Assembly (NCBI GenBank): GCA_028285495.1
Contig: JANQPB010000042.1
Span: forward strand, 186,001-250,000
DNA from: Acidimicrobiales bacterium
GTDB lineage: Bacteria > Actinomycetota > Acidimicrobiia > Acidimicrobiales > SZUA-35
Reading direction: 5' to 3'
DNA: 64,000 nt
Each line of letters starts with the position of its first letter. Position 1 is the first letter of the stretch. The translations under genes and the position numbers were made by a program. Of the stretch, positions 25,257 through 33,557 are shown in pieces. The notes under the pieces are model-generated. The model saw nothing but the letters and a program-made list of their open reading frames with translations, did not search any database and was not told the origin of the DNA.

Positions 25257-26054
25257 TCAGCGGGCCCGGGCCGACCAACGGCCGTGGCGGCGCCCCAGCT
25301 CGATGTCGAGGCCGAACATCTCGCCGAGCAGCTCGGCCGACAGCACGTCGTCGACGGGGCCGGCGGCCAGCGCCCGCCCACCGGCCAGGGCGAGGAGGTG
25401 CGTCGTGGCCGGCGGGATGTCCTCGACGTGATGGGTGACGAACACCGTCGCCGGGCCGCCGGCCGCGGCCACGGCGTCGAGGGCGGTCACCAGCGCCTCC
25501 CGACCCCCGAGATCCAGGCCTGCCGTCGGCTCGTCGAGCAGCACCACGTCCGGTTCGGCCATCAGCGTCCTGGCCAACAGGGTTCGCTGCCGCTCACCGC
25601 TCGACAGCGTGCCGAGCGTGCGGTCGTCGTGGTCGGGCAGACCGACCTGCGCCAGCAGGGCCGAGGCCCGCTCGGCGTCGGCCCGGTCGTAGGTGTGCCA
25701 CCACGGCTCGAGCGCCGCGTGGCGACCGCACATCACCACCTCCGCTGCGGTCAGCCGGCCCCGCAGCTGATCGGCGAGCGCCGCCGACGACACCCCGATC
25801 CGGGCCCGCAGCGTCCGGAGGTCGACCCGGCCGAGCTCGTGCCCGAGCACATCGACCCGACCGGTCGACGGGTGGCGACCGAGCGAGGCCACCGCCATCA
25901 GCGTGCTCTTGCCGCTGCCGTTCGGCCCGAGCACCACCCAGTGGTGGCGCGGCTCGATCCGCCACGAGATCGGTCCGAGGATCTTGCGGCCGTCGGTGAT
26001 GACGCTCACGTCGGTCAGCGAGATGAGCGGTTCGTCTGCGGAGTGGCCGGCCAC
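25257..26054 (-). CDS. ABC transporter ATP-binding protein, stand-alone
   Basis: 265 residues with Walker A GPNGSGKST, Q-loop region, signature LSSGERQR, Walker B VVLLDEPTAGLDLGG and His-loop VTHHVEDIP. The layout resembles YlmA/ModF-like or metal-uptake ATPases. There is no permease gene adjacent. The GTG at 26054 is preceded by TAGGCT with a 6-base spacer on the minus strand, so the mRNA is probably leaderless. It sits between two M23 peptidase genes, convergent with the first and divergent from the second, but no functional link is proven. The substrate is unknown. Confidence 0.83.
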   Translation of the reverse strand: MAGHSADEPLISLTDVSVITDGRKILGPISWRIEPRHHWVVLGPNGSGKSTLMAVASLGRHPSTGRVDVLGHELGRVDLRTLRARIGVSSAALADQLRGRLTAAEVVMCGRHAALEPWWHTYDRADAERASALLAQVGLPDHDDRTLGTLSSGERQRTLLARTLMAEPDVVLLDEPTAGLDLGGREALVTALDAVAAAGGPATVFVTHHVEDIPPATTHLLALAGGRALAAGPVDDVLSAELLGEMFGLDIELGRRHGRWSARAR

Positions 26055-26060
26055 GGAGCG

Positions 26061-26066
26061 AGCCTA
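26061..26066 (-). promoter_or_regulatory. -10 element of ABC ATPase gene
   Basis: TAGGCT on the minus strand with a 6-base spacer to GTG 26054; predicted leaderless. Confidence 0.6.
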
Positions 26067-26218
26067 GACAACCCGTGTGCCGCGCCCGCGTCCGTGCCCC
26101 CGCCGCTGGCGGCGAGGGCGCCGATCGTGTCGCTCGAGCTCGGGGGCGGCGCTCGGCAATATGTCCGAATGTGCGGACTCGATGGGTGGAGGTTGACCCC
26201 TCCGGGTCCAGGTGGATG

Positions 26219-26224
26219 TACCGT
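26219..26224 (+). promoter_or_regulatory. -10 element of second M23 gene
   Basis: TACCGT with an 8-base spacer to GTG 26233; a TTGACC lies 20 bases upstream (26193-26198), a slightly long -35 spacing. Confidence 0.5.
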
Positions 26225-26232
26225 GGTGACCC

Positions 26233-27342
26233 GTGCGTCGTCCCCCCCTCTGGATCGCCGGTGCGATCGTCGTCGCCATCTCCCTGCTCGGGCTGGTTCC
26301 AACCGGGTCGTCGGCCCAGCTGAGCCCGCGTGGCGTCACGTCGCCGCTGTCTGCGGTCGACGTCGGCACCCGCTCGGTCACCGGCCCCGAGGTGGACGTC
26401 GACCTCGAGCCGCCGACGGGGCTCAGCCTGGCCGAGACGTGGGAGCGCCACGACGACACCCGGGCCACGCTCAGGGTGACGATCCTCCAGAAGGAGGCGG
26501 ACGACCGGCATCTCGCCGGGGCTCGGGCCGCGGTCGACGAGCTCCGCGACGAGGCCCGTGACATCGCCAGGTCGACGGTGGAGAACGCGATCACGAACTA
26601 CCGGCGGGTCGACGTCGACCAGGGCATCCTGGAGATCGACGACCTCAACGCCGGTCTGCGGGCCAATGCACTGGGCGACGCTGCGCTCGTGGCCGACACC
26701 AGCACCTTCGACCGCTACCGCCAGTCCACCCGCGACCTGCAGGTGGCCGAGTACAACCTCACGGCCGAAGTGGTCGAGAACGAGCAGCTGAGTGCCGAGG
26801 TCGATGCCCTGCAGGCCCGCCTCGAGCTCGAGCAGTCGTGGCTGGCCGACTACGAGGAGCGGGAGCTGCACCGCCGGACCCACGGCGAGTGGACCACCGA
26901 GTCGATCTGGTCGCAGCAGCTCGGGACCAAGCAGGGCTTCTACCTCAGGACCTGCCCGGTGCGCGGCTCCCACGAGTTCATCGACTCGTGGGGCTTCCCC
27001 CGCTCGGGTGGCCGGCGGCACAAGGGCGTCGACGTGCTGGCCACGATCGGCACCCCGATCGTGGCGCCGGCGAACGGCGTGGTGAGCTTCCGGTCGAACC
27101 GGGTCGGCGGCCGCTCGTTCCACCTGGTCGACGAGTTCGGCAACTACTACTACGGGACCCACATGTCGGGCTACGGCGACATCGAGGGTGAGGTCAGGGC
27201 CGGCCAGGTCATCGGTTACGTCGGCGACGACGGCAACGCCGCCGGCATCCCCCACCTCCACTTCGAGATCCACCCCGGCGGCCGCGGCAACCCGATCAAC
27301 CCGTACGGCGACACCGCCGCGGTCTGCGACGGCGCGCGGTAG
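26233..27342 (+). CDS. Secreted/membrane-anchored M23 peptidase
   Basis: 369 residues. An N-terminal hydrophobic segment (LWIAGAIVVAISLLGLVPTGSSA) acts as signal peptide or anchor. Residues about 70-220 are helical and charged, probably coiled coil. The M23 domain follows a Cys (LRTCPVRGSHEFIDSWG) and contains RRHKGVDVLATIGTPIVAPANGVV, YYGTHMSGYG and IPHLHFEIHPGG, with intact HxxxD and HxH zinc ligands. It likely cleaves peptidoglycan cross-links. The GTG is 8 bases after TACCGT (26219-26224). It is the second M23 gene within 3.7 kb. Confidence 0.86.
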   Translation: MRRPPLWIAGAIVVAISLLGLVPTGSSAQLSPRGVTSPLSAVDVGTRSVTGPEVDVDLEPPTGLSLAETWERHDDTRATLRVTILQKEADDRHLAGARAAVDELRDEARDIARSTVENAITNYRRVDVDQGILEIDDLNAGLRANALGDAALVADTSTFDRYRQSTRDLQVAEYNLTAEVVENEQLSAEVDALQARLELEQSWLADYEERELHRRTHGEWTTESIWSQQLGTKQGFYLRTCPVRGSHEFIDSWGFPRSGGRRHKGVDVLATIGTPIVAPANGVVSFRSNRVGGRSFHLVDEFGNYYYGTHMSGYGDIEGEVRAGQVIGYVGDDGNAAGIPHLHFEIHPGGRGNPINPYGDTAAVCDGAR

Positions 27343-27408
27343 GCCACCGGGCCGTCGTCCGCCGTGGCAGGCCGCCCGAATTCGGCGGCGCCGGTTCGAG
27401 GGGCGACC

Positions 27409-27414
27409 TACGTT
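27409..27414 (+). promoter_or_regulatory. -10 element of GNAT gene
   Basis: TACGTT with a 6-base spacer to ATG 27421; predicted leaderless. Confidence 0.55.
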
Positions 27415-27420
27415 GACGAC

Positions 27421-27993
27421 ATGGCCTTCGACCTGGTCGTGCCAGACGAGTCCAACCTGCCCGGCTACATCGATGCGTTGCGCCGTCGCTGGTCGCCCAG
27501 CACCATGCGCCCCGAGGCGGCCGACGAGGAGCTGGCCAGGATCGACGACGACCCGGCGGGCTTCCTGGCCTCCCTCGACGACCGGGACGGCACCCTGCTG
27601 CCGCCCGTCGTGCTGCCGGACGGCACCACGAGGCCGCGCCTGCCCGGCCTCCGCCGCTGGATGTGGGACGGCGAGTTCTGCGGTGCGATCAACGCCCGCT
27701 GGCAGCCGGGCACGGTGGCGTTGCCGCCCCACGTGCTCGGCCACGTCGGCTACACGGTCGTTCCATGGAAGCGGAGGCGGGGCTACGCCACGAGAGCCCT
27801 CGCCCTGTTGCTGCCCCAGCTGTCGTTCCTGGACCTGCCGTGGGTCGAGCTGACAACCGAGCCGGACGACGTCGGGTCGCAGCGGGTCATCGAGGCGAAC
27901 GGGGGTGTGCTCGTCGAGGAGTTCGAGCAGGGTCCTGAGCACGGTGGCGGGCCGGGGCTCCGCTACCGGATCACTCGCCCCGACCGGGTGTGA
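27421..27993 (+). CDS. GNAT-family N-acetyltransferase
   Basis: 190 residues. The GNAT core is visible: LGHVGYTVVPWKRRRGYATRALALLLPQL, where the RRGYAT stretch is the acetyl-CoA pyrophosphate loop, followed by VELTTEPDDVGSQRVIEANGGVLVEEFEQ, the typical motif B. It resembles predicted acetyltransferases with an N-terminal linker (COG3981 type). The substrate is unknown. The ATG at 27421 is 6 bases after TACGTT, a leaderless arrangement. Its stop codon lies inside the first copy of a 26-bp tandem repeat that reaches into the end of convergent fabI. Confidence 0.8.
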   Translation: MAFDLVVPDESNLPGYIDALRRRWSPSTMRPEAADEELARIDDDPAGFLASLDDRDGTLLPPVVLPDGTTRPRLPGLRRWMWDGEFCGAINARWQPGTVALPPHVLGHVGYTVVPWKRRRGYATRALALLLPQLSFLDLPWVELTTEPDDVGSQRVIEANGGVLVEEFEQGPEHGGGPGLRYRITRPDRV

Positions 27994-28068
27994 GGGGCTG
28001 GGGCCCCGACCGGGTGTGAGGGGCTGGGGCCCCGACCGGGTGTGAGGGGCTCAGGCCCCGACCGAGTG
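27977..28068. repeat. 26-bp tandem repeat joining the ends of two convergent genes
   Basis: Three full copies and a partial fourth of a unit containing CCCCGACCGGGTGTGAGGGG; successive CCCCGA cores are at 27978, 28004, 28030 and 28056. The first copy contains the GNAT stop codon, the last the C-terminus and stop region of fabI. GGGGCCCC palindromes at the joints could fold into hairpins. Confidence 0.85.
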
Positions 28069-28818
28069 GTAGCCGCCGTCGACGTGGATGATGGAGCCCG
28101 TCGTCTGGGGGAACCAGTCGGACAGCAGGGCGACACAGGCCTTCGACACGCCCTCGGCGTCGTTCACGTCCCAGCCGAGCGGGGCCCGCTTGACCCACTC
28201 GTCCTCGAAGGCGCTGAACCCCGGGATCGACTTGGCGGCGATGGTCCGCATCGGGCCGGCGGCAACCAGGTTCGAGCGGATGCCCCGATGACCGAGCTCG
28301 CGGGCCAGGTAGCGGTTGAGCGACTCCATCGCCGCCTTGGCCACCCCCATCCAGTTGTAGGCCGGCCAGGCGACGGTGGCATCGAAGGTCAGCCCGACCA
28401 GCGAGCCACCCTCGCCCATCAGCGGGGTCACGATGTCGGCCAGCGTGCGGAGCGAGTAGGCCGACACGTGGACCGCGACCGACACGTCATCCCAGTCGGG
28501 GGCCCAGAAGTCGTCGCCGAGGCAGGTCTCGGGGGCGAAGCCGACCGAGTGCAGGGCGCCGTCGACCCGCCCCCAGCGCTCCCGAAGCGTCTCCTGCAGG
28601 GCTTGGCCGTGGGCCGGGTCGGTCACGTCGAGCTCGTAGACATCGGGGACGGGGTCGAGCTTGCGGGCCGTCCGCTCGGTCAATCGCAGCGCCCGCCCGA
28701 ACCCGGTGAGCACCACCTCGGCCCCCTCGGCCTGGGCCAGCCTGGCCACGCCGAAGGCGAGGGAGTCGTCGGTGAGGACACCGGTGATCAGGAGCTTCTT
28801 GCCATCGAGCAGCGCCAT
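28051..28818 (-). CDS. fabI: Enoyl-[acyl-carrier-protein] reductase (InhA/FabI type)
   Basis: 255 residues, SDR fold; reduces the enoyl-ACP double bond in fatty-acid elongation with NADH. Motifs: LLITGVLTDDSLAFGVARLAQAEGAEVVLTG (glycine-rich dinucleotide site with the FabI-typical spacing), LHSVGFAP, and WPAYNWMGVAKAAMES containing Tyr and Lys of the catalytic Y-x6-K, then GIRSNLVAAGPMRTIAAKSIPGF, close to InhA. The ATG at 28818 is preceded by TACGGT with a 10-base spacer. The final codons and stop fall in the last copy of the 26-bp tandem repeat. The elongation partner genes (kasA, acpP) are not here. Confidence 0.94.
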   Translation of the reverse strand: MALLDGKKLLITGVLTDDSLAFGVARLAQAEGAEVVLTGFGRALRLTERTARKLDPVPDVYELDVTDPAHGQALQETLRERWGRVDGALHSVGFAPETCLGDDFWAPDWDDVSVAVHVSAYSLRTLADIVTPLMGEGGSLVGLTFDATVAWPAYNWMGVAKAAMESLNRYLARELGHRGIRSNLVAAGPMRTIAAKSIPGFSAFEDEWVKRAPLGWDVNDAEGVSKACVALLSDWFPQTTGSIIHVDGGYHSVGA

Positions 28819-28828
28819 ACGGAGTTCG

Positions 28829-28834
28829 ACCGTA
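28829..28834 (-). promoter_or_regulatory. -10 element of fabI
   Basis: TACGGT on the minus strand, 10 bases before ATG 28818, so the leader would be only a few bases. Confidence 0.45.
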
Positions 28835-28929
28835 GCGGGCCGGCCGGGGTTACCACGGTTCGTCCCGGCCGCCTCGGGGCCGGTTCCAGACCGAATGGGT
28901 CGACATTTGCCGTAGGGGCCCCTCGGGGC

Positions 28930-28935
28930 GATACT
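28930..28935 (+). promoter_or_regulatory. -10 element of mshC
   Basis: GATACT, 7 bases before the GTG at 28943, favouring it over the GTG at 28940. Confidence 0.45.
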
Positions 28936-28942
28936 CCGAGTG

Positions 28943-30106
28943 GTGATCAAGCTCTACGACACGGCCCGAGGCGAGATCGTCCCCTTCGAGCCTGGGCCCG
29001 TTGTCACGATGTACACCTGCGGGATCACGCCGTACGACGCCACCCACCTCGGCCACGCCGCCGTGTTCATGGGCTACGACGTGCTGCAGCGGCGGCTGCG
29101 CGACCTCGGCCACGAGACCCGCTGCGTCCGCAACGTCACCGACGTCGACGACTCGATCCTGGCCAAGGCCCGAGAGCTCGACGTGCACTACCTCGACCTG
29201 GCAGCGGCCGAGACCGCCCGGTTCGACGACGACATGGTCGCCCTCGGCATGATCCCGAGCTGGAGCGAGCCTCGGGCCACCTCGGCCATCGCCGACATCC
29301 GTGGCTTCATCGGCATGGTCCTCGACAACGGCCACGCCTACCAGTCCGGCGGCGGTGTCTACTTCGACGTCGGCTCCTGGCCCGACTTCGGCTCGATCTC
29401 CGGCTACGACCGGGAGACGATGCTGGCCCTGGCCGCCGAGCACGGCGGCCACCCGGACGATCCGAACAAGCGGGACCCGCTCGACTTCGTGCTGTGGCAG
29501 CCGTCGGCCGACGGTGAGCCGGCATGGGACTCGCTGTGGGGGCCGGGTCGACCGGGCTGGCACATCGAGTGCTCGGCCCTGGCCCTGCGGGAGCACGGCA
29601 CGACCATCGACCTGCACGGCGGCGGGTCCGACCTGATCTTCCCCCACCACGAGTGCGAGGCGGCCCAGTCGGTCGCGGCCACCGGCGAGCCCTTCGTCCG
29701 GCACTGGATGCACCAGGCGATGGTCCGCATGGACGGCGAGAAGATGTCGAAGTCGCTCGGCAACCTGGTGTTCGTCAGCGAGCTCCGCAAGGAGTGGGAC
29801 ACGCGGGCCATCCGCCTCGCCATCGTCAAGCACCACTACCGCACCCCGTGGGAGTGGCACGACGACCTGATGCCCGAGGCCACCGCCCGCCTCGAGCGCT
29901 GGCTCGAGGCGGGCGACGGCACCGGTGCGCTCGACGAGGTGCGGGCCGCATTGGACCACGATCTCGACACCCCGGCCGCGGTCGATGCGATCGACGCTGC
30001 GGCAGCCAGGGGCGAGGGCGTGTCCGAGGCGGCCATGCTGCTCGGCGTCGACCTCCGGGCCGGCCCGATCACGCTCGACCCGCCGACCCGCGATGGTGCG
30101 GCGTGA
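28943..30106 (+). CDS. mshC: L-cysteine:1D-myo-inositol 2-amino-2-deoxy-alpha-D-glucopyranoside ligase (mycothiol step)
   Basis: 387 residues. MshC joins Cys to GlcN-Ins using ATP, the penultimate step of mycothiol synthesis, and is derived from cysteinyl-tRNA synthetase. The start MYTCGITPYDATHLGHAAVF is specific to MshC (CysRS has CGPTVYD and HIGN), followed by GWHIECSA and FPHHECE (with the first Cys, the zinc ligands) and KMSKSLGN. It lacks the tRNA anticodon-binding domains of full-length CysRS. Two in-frame GTG codons (28940, 28943); GATACT (28930-28935) ends 7 bases before the second, my preferred leaderless start. It is the best single marker that this is an actinobacterium. Confidence 0.92.
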   Translation: MIKLYDTARGEIVPFEPGPVVTMYTCGITPYDATHLGHAAVFMGYDVLQRRLRDLGHETRCVRNVTDVDDSILAKARELDVHYLDLAAAETARFDDDMVALGMIPSWSEPRATSAIADIRGFIGMVLDNGHAYQSGGGVYFDVGSWPDFGSISGYDRETMLALAAEHGGHPDDPNKRDPLDFVLWQPSADGEPAWDSLWGPGRPGWHIECSALALREHGTTIDLHGGGSDLIFPHHECEAAQSVAATGEPFVRHWMHQAMVRMDGEKMSKSLGNLVFVSELRKEWDTRAIRLAIVKHHYRTPWEWHDDLMPEATARLERWLEAGDGTGALDEVRAALDHDLDTPAAVDAIDAAAARGEGVSEAAMLLGVDLRAGPITLDPPTRDGAA

Positions 30107-30935
30107 GCGTCGGTCCCCGTCGGCGGCACCGGTGACCGCCGAGGTCGCGGCCGCTCCGATCCCAGACGGGATCGGGCGGTACCAGGCGTTCGTCCGCCGG
30201 CTGATCGGCCCGCTGGCCCGTCGGTTGTGGGATCTGGAGGTCGACGGCCTCGACCAGGTGCCGGTCGACGGCCCTGCGGTCCTGTGCCCGAACCATGCGG
30301 CGGCCATCGACTCGTTCTTCCTGCCGGCCGTGCTGCCCCGCAACGTCATCTACGTCGGCAAGAGCGAGTACCTCGACGACTGGAAGACCCGCCACCTGTT
30401 CCCGGCCCTCGGCATGATCCCGATCGATCGCCGCGGTGGTGACCACGCGGCGGCCGCCCTCGACGCGGCCCGCCAGGTCCTCCAGCGGGGTGGGCTGTTC
30501 GGCATCTACCCGGAGGGCACCCGCAGCCGCAGCGGCAAGCTGCACAAGGGCCACACCGGCGCCGCCCGTCTCGCCATCGAGACCGGCGCCCCGATCATCC
30601 CGGTCGGCCTGCTCGGCACGGGTGAGGTCCAGCCGGTCGATCGGGTCGTGCCCCGATTCCGTCGCACCGTGACCGTTCGCTTCGGCCGGCCGATCGCCGT
30701 CGAGCGCTACACGGCTCGAGCGGGGGAGCGGGCGCTCCACCGGGAGCTGATCGACGAGGTGATGTACGAGATCCGCCAGCTGACCGGGCTGGAGTACGAG
30801 CCGACCTACGCCACCAGTTCCTCGTCGCCGGCGGTGGTGCCACGGCCCGAGCCGACGATCGAGCGGGTCTCCTCGGCCGAGCGCCTGCGGCCGACCCCGG
30901 CCCGGTCGCTCGACGAGCTCCTCGCCACCGGCTGA
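30093..30935 (+). CDS. 1-acyl-sn-glycerol-3-phosphate acyltransferase family protein (PlsC-like)
   Basis: 280 residues. Membrane-associated acyltransferase with the HX4D motif in CPNHAAAIDSFFLPA, a second block IYVGKSEYLDDWKTRHLFPALGMIPIDR and the substrate-binding motif YPEGTRSRSGKLHKGHTGAARLA, then IIPVGLLGTGE. It adds the second acyl chain to lysophosphatidate or a related lipid. The start is uncertain: ATG at 30093 overlaps mshC by 14 bases, GTG at 30132 is an alternative, and neither has a clear ribosome site. The C-terminal 45 residues are Pro/Ser-rich. It probably shares the mshC transcript. Confidence 0.84.
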   Translation: MVRRERRSPSAAPVTAEVAAAPIPDGIGRYQAFVRRLIGPLARRLWDLEVDGLDQVPVDGPAVLCPNHAAAIDSFFLPAVLPRNVIYVGKSEYLDDWKTRHLFPALGMIPIDRRGGDHAAAALDAARQVLQRGGLFGIYPEGTRSRSGKLHKGHTGAARLAIETGAPIIPVGLLGTGEVQPVDRVVPRFRRTVTVRFGRPIAVERYTARAGERALHRELIDEVMYEIRQLTGLEYEPTYATSSSSPAVVPRPEPTIERVSSAERLRPTPARSLDELLATG

Positions 30936-31009
30936 GCGGGGCCGCACCGCCGCCAGGACCCGCCCGTCCGGTGGCCCGGAAAGGCACCTCGGGGCTGGTC
31001 ACCCGCCCG

Positions 31010-31015
31010 TAGAGT
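31010..31015 (+). promoter_or_regulatory. -10 element of thrS
   Basis: TAGAGT with a 6-base spacer to GTG 31022; the GTG at 31019 would be only 3 bases away. No T-box-like leader is possible with this start. Confidence 0.6.
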
Positions 31016-31021
31016 GGGGTG

Positions 31022-33007
31022 GTGGCAACGATTTCGGTAGTCCTCCCCGACGGTTCCAAGCGGCAGCTCGACGACGGCGCCACCCTCGCGACCCTCGCCG
31101 CCGACATCGGCCCCCGGTTGGCCGCCGACGCGGTGGCCGGCGTCATCGACGGCGTCGAGCGCGACCTCGACGCCGAGCTGCACGACGGCGACGAGGTCGA
31201 GATCATCACCCCGTCGTCCGACCAGGGACTGCACGTGCTCCGCCACTCGACGGCCCACGTCCTGGCCCAGGCGGTGCTCGAGTTGTGGCCGGGGTCGACG
31301 TTCGCCATCGGGCCGCCGATCGAGGACGGCTTCTACTACGACTTCGAGCTGCCAGACGGCGCCACGTTCAACGACGACGACCTCGAGCGGATCGAGGCCA
31401 AGATGCGCGAGATCATCGAGGCCGACCAGCCCTTCGTCCGCAGCGAGATGACGCCGGCCGAGGCGTCCGAGCTGATGGCCGACCACCCCTACAAGCGGGC
31501 GATCATCGACCGGGTCACGGGAGCGGACGGCGCGGCCGACGGCCGGGCCGACGAGGAGCTGGCCGGCGAGGCCAGCGGCGACACGATCAGCTTCTACCGC
31601 AACACCGACGCCTTCGTCGACATGTGCGTCGGCCCCCACGTGCCCTCGACGGGCCGGCTCGGCCACTTCAAGCTGATGAAGGTGGCCGGCGCCTACTGGC
31701 GGGGCGACGAGCGCAACCCGATGCTCCAGCGGGTCTACGGAACGGCCTGGGCCGACGCCAAGTCGCTCCGGGGCCACCTCCACCGCCTCGAGGAGGCGGC
31801 CAAGCGTGACCACCGGAAGCTGGCCAACGAGCTCGACCTGCTGTCGTTCCCCTCCGAGCTGGGGGCCGGGCTCGCCGTGTGGCACCCGAAGGGGGCGACG
31901 ATCCGGCGGCTGATGGAGGACTACTCCCGCGAGCGCCACGTCGAGGGCGGCTACGAGTTCGCCTACAGCCCCCACCTGGCCAACGCCCGGCTCTTCGAGA
32001 CGTCCGGCCACCTCGACTTCTACGCGGATGGCATGTACCCGCCCATGGAGATGGACAACGGGACGTACTACCCGAAGCCGATGAACTGCCCGATGCACGT
32101 GCTCGTGTACCGGTCGAGCCAGCGGTCGTACCGGGACCTGCCGCTCCGGCTGTTCGAGCTCGGCACGGTCTACCGCTACGAGCGGGCCGGCACGCTGCAC
32201 GGGTTGATGCGGATCCGGGGCTTCACCCAGGACGACGCCCACCTGTTCGTCACCCAGGAGGGCCTGGCCGACGAGCTGGCCCGCACGCTCGACTTCATCC
32301 TGTCGATGCTGGCCGCCTTCGGCTTCGACGACTTCTCGGCCAGGCTGTCGACGCGGCCGGAGGAGAAGTCGGTCGGCTCCGACGAGCTGTGGGAGCTGGC
32401 CACCGAGTGCCTGCGCACGACGCTCGACGACTCCGGCCTCGACTACCAGGTCGACGAGGGCGACGGCGCCTTCTACGGCCCGAAGATCGACATCGACGTC
32501 CGCGACGCCATCGGGCGCTCGTGGCAGCTGTCGACCCTCCAGGCCGACTTCCAGCTGCCGGAGCGGTTCGGGCTCGAGTACGTGGCCGCCGACGGCTCCC
32601 GCAAGCAGCCGGTGATGCTGCACCGGGCGCTGATGGGATCGATCGAGCGGTTCTTCGGCGTGCTCCTCGAGCACTTCGCCGGCAACTTCCCGCTCTGGCT
32701 GTCGCCGGTCCAGGTCGAGGTGCTCCCGGTGGCCGAGGCCCACGCCCACTACGCCCGCTCGGTGGTCGACCGGCTGGCGGGGGAGGGCTTCCGGGTCGAG
32801 CTCGACGAGGCCAACGACCCGCTCGGCAAGCGCATCCGCCGGGCCAAGACCCAGAAGCTGCCCTACGTGCTGGTCGTCGGCGACGACGATGTGGCCGCCG
32901 GGACGGTCGGCGTCAACGCCAGGGGGGCCGACGTGGAGCGGGGGGTCGACCTCGACGCCTTCGTCGAGCGGCTGCAGACCGAGGCCACCGTCGGCTCGTC
33001 CGCCTGA
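31022..33007 (+). CDS. thrS: Threonine--tRNA ligase
   Basis: 661 residues with the standard class II layout: TGS domain (residues 1-60, SVVLPDGSKRQLDDGATLATLA), editing domain with HSTAHVLAQAV and the HMCVGPHV-like DMCVGPHVPSTG, catalytic domain with PMNCPMHVLVYRS (zinc Cys), TLHGLMRIRGFTQDDAHLF (zinc His and motif 2) and PVMLHRALMGSIERF (zinc His, motif 3), and a C-terminal anticodon-binding domain. The GTG at 31022 is 6 bases after TAGAGT; an in-frame GTG at 31019 is too close to that element. It is the first gene of the block that continues with HIT, pgsA, acyltransferase and pimA, as in Mycobacterium. Confidence 0.96.
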   Translation: MATISVVLPDGSKRQLDDGATLATLAADIGPRLAADAVAGVIDGVERDLDAELHDGDEVEIITPSSDQGLHVLRHSTAHVLAQAVLELWPGSTFAIGPPIEDGFYYDFELPDGATFNDDDLERIEAKMREIIEADQPFVRSEMTPAEASELMADHPYKRAIIDRVTGADGAADGRADEELAGEASGDTISFYRNTDAFVDMCVGPHVPSTGRLGHFKLMKVAGAYWRGDERNPMLQRVYGTAWADAKSLRGHLHRLEEAAKRDHRKLANELDLLSFPSELGAGLAVWHPKGATIRRLMEDYSRERHVEGGYEFAYSPHLANARLFETSGHLDFYADGMYPPMEMDNGTYYPKPMNCPMHVLVYRSSQRSYRDLPLRLFELGTVYRYERAGTLHGLMRIRGFTQDDAHLFVTQEGLADELARTLDFILSMLAAFGFDDFSARLSTRPEEKSVGSDELWELATECLRTTLDDSGLDYQVDEGDGAFYGPKIDIDVRDAIGRSWQLSTLQADFQLPERFGLEYVAADGSRKQPVMLHRALMGSIERFFGVLLEHFAGNFPLWLSPVQVEVLPVAEAHAHYARSVVDRLAGEGFRVELDEANDPLGKRIRRAKTQKLPYVLVVGDDDVAAGTVGVNARGADVERGVDLDAFVERLQTEATVGSSA

Positions 33008-33025
33008 GCCGAGCCACCCGACCAC

Positions 33026-33556
33026 ATGGACCGCCTCTACTCGGGCTGGCGTCTCGGCGCCGGCCCCGGCGTCACCCCGGACGGTGAGCCCTACGAATTC
33101 ATGGGTCCCGAGCCGGGCAAGACCCTGTTCGAATCGCTCGAGCAGTCGCCCCTCGGCGACGAGCGGACCTACATCCTGGCCCGCCGCCGCTCGGCGTTCG
33201 CCCTGCTCAACGTGTATCCGTACACGTCCGGGCACGTGATGGTGCTCCCGAGGAAGGCCTCGCCGAGCGTTCTCGATCTCGACGACGAGTCGTACCGCGA
33301 CCTGTTCGATCTCGTGCGCGTGACCGGGCGGGCCGTGCAGGATGCGTTCCGGCCTGACGGCATGAACATCGGGCTCAACGAGGGCCGGGCCGGTGGCGGG
33401 TCCCAGCCCGACCACCTGCACGTCCACGTCGTGCCCCGGTGGTCGGCGGACACCAACTTCATGACCACGCTGGCCGAGACCAGGATCCTCCCGGTGACCC
33501 TGAGCGAGACCTGGGCCCGACTGCGAGCGGCCTGGCCAGAGCCGTTAGAGTCGTGA
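33026..33556 (+). CDS. HIT-family hydrolase/AP4A phosphorylase-like
   Basis: 176 residues with the histidine-triad motif PDHLHVHVVPRW (HxHxH), preceded by ALLNVYPYTSGHVMVLPRK and NIGLNEGRAGGG, which match the nucleotide-binding histidine-triad fold. The nearest known neighbour-conserved protein is Rv2613c of M. tuberculosis, a diadenosine tetraphosphate phosphorylase, which also lies directly after thrS. It starts 18 bases after thrS, so the two are likely co-transcribed. Its last codons contain the -10 element of the next gene. Exact substrate is inferred from synteny. Confidence 0.87.
   Translation: MDRLYSGWRLGAGPGVTPDGEPYEFMGPEPGKTLFESLEQSPLGDERTYILARRRSAFALLNVYPYTSGHVMVLPRKASPSVLDLDDESYRDLFDLVRVTGRAVQDAFRPDGMNIGLNEGRAGGGSQPDHLHVHVVPRWSADTNFMTTLAETRILPVTLSETWARLRAAWPEPLES
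33546..33551 (+). promoter_or_regulatory. -10 element of the membrane-protein gene at 33558
   Basis: TAGAGT, identical to the thrS element and with the same 6-base spacer to GTG 33558, embedded in the last codons of the HIT gene. Confidence 0.55.
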
Positions 33557-33557
33557 C

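Noticed and set aside
28943..30106. Cysteinyl-tRNA synthetase (cysS)
   Set aside because: The HIGH and KMSKS motifs are present, but the CGITPYDATHLGHA start and the missing anticodon domain identify MshC.
30936..31021. T-box or other riboswitch before thrS
   Set aside because: The -10 element lies 6 bases before the start codon, leaving no leader RNA.
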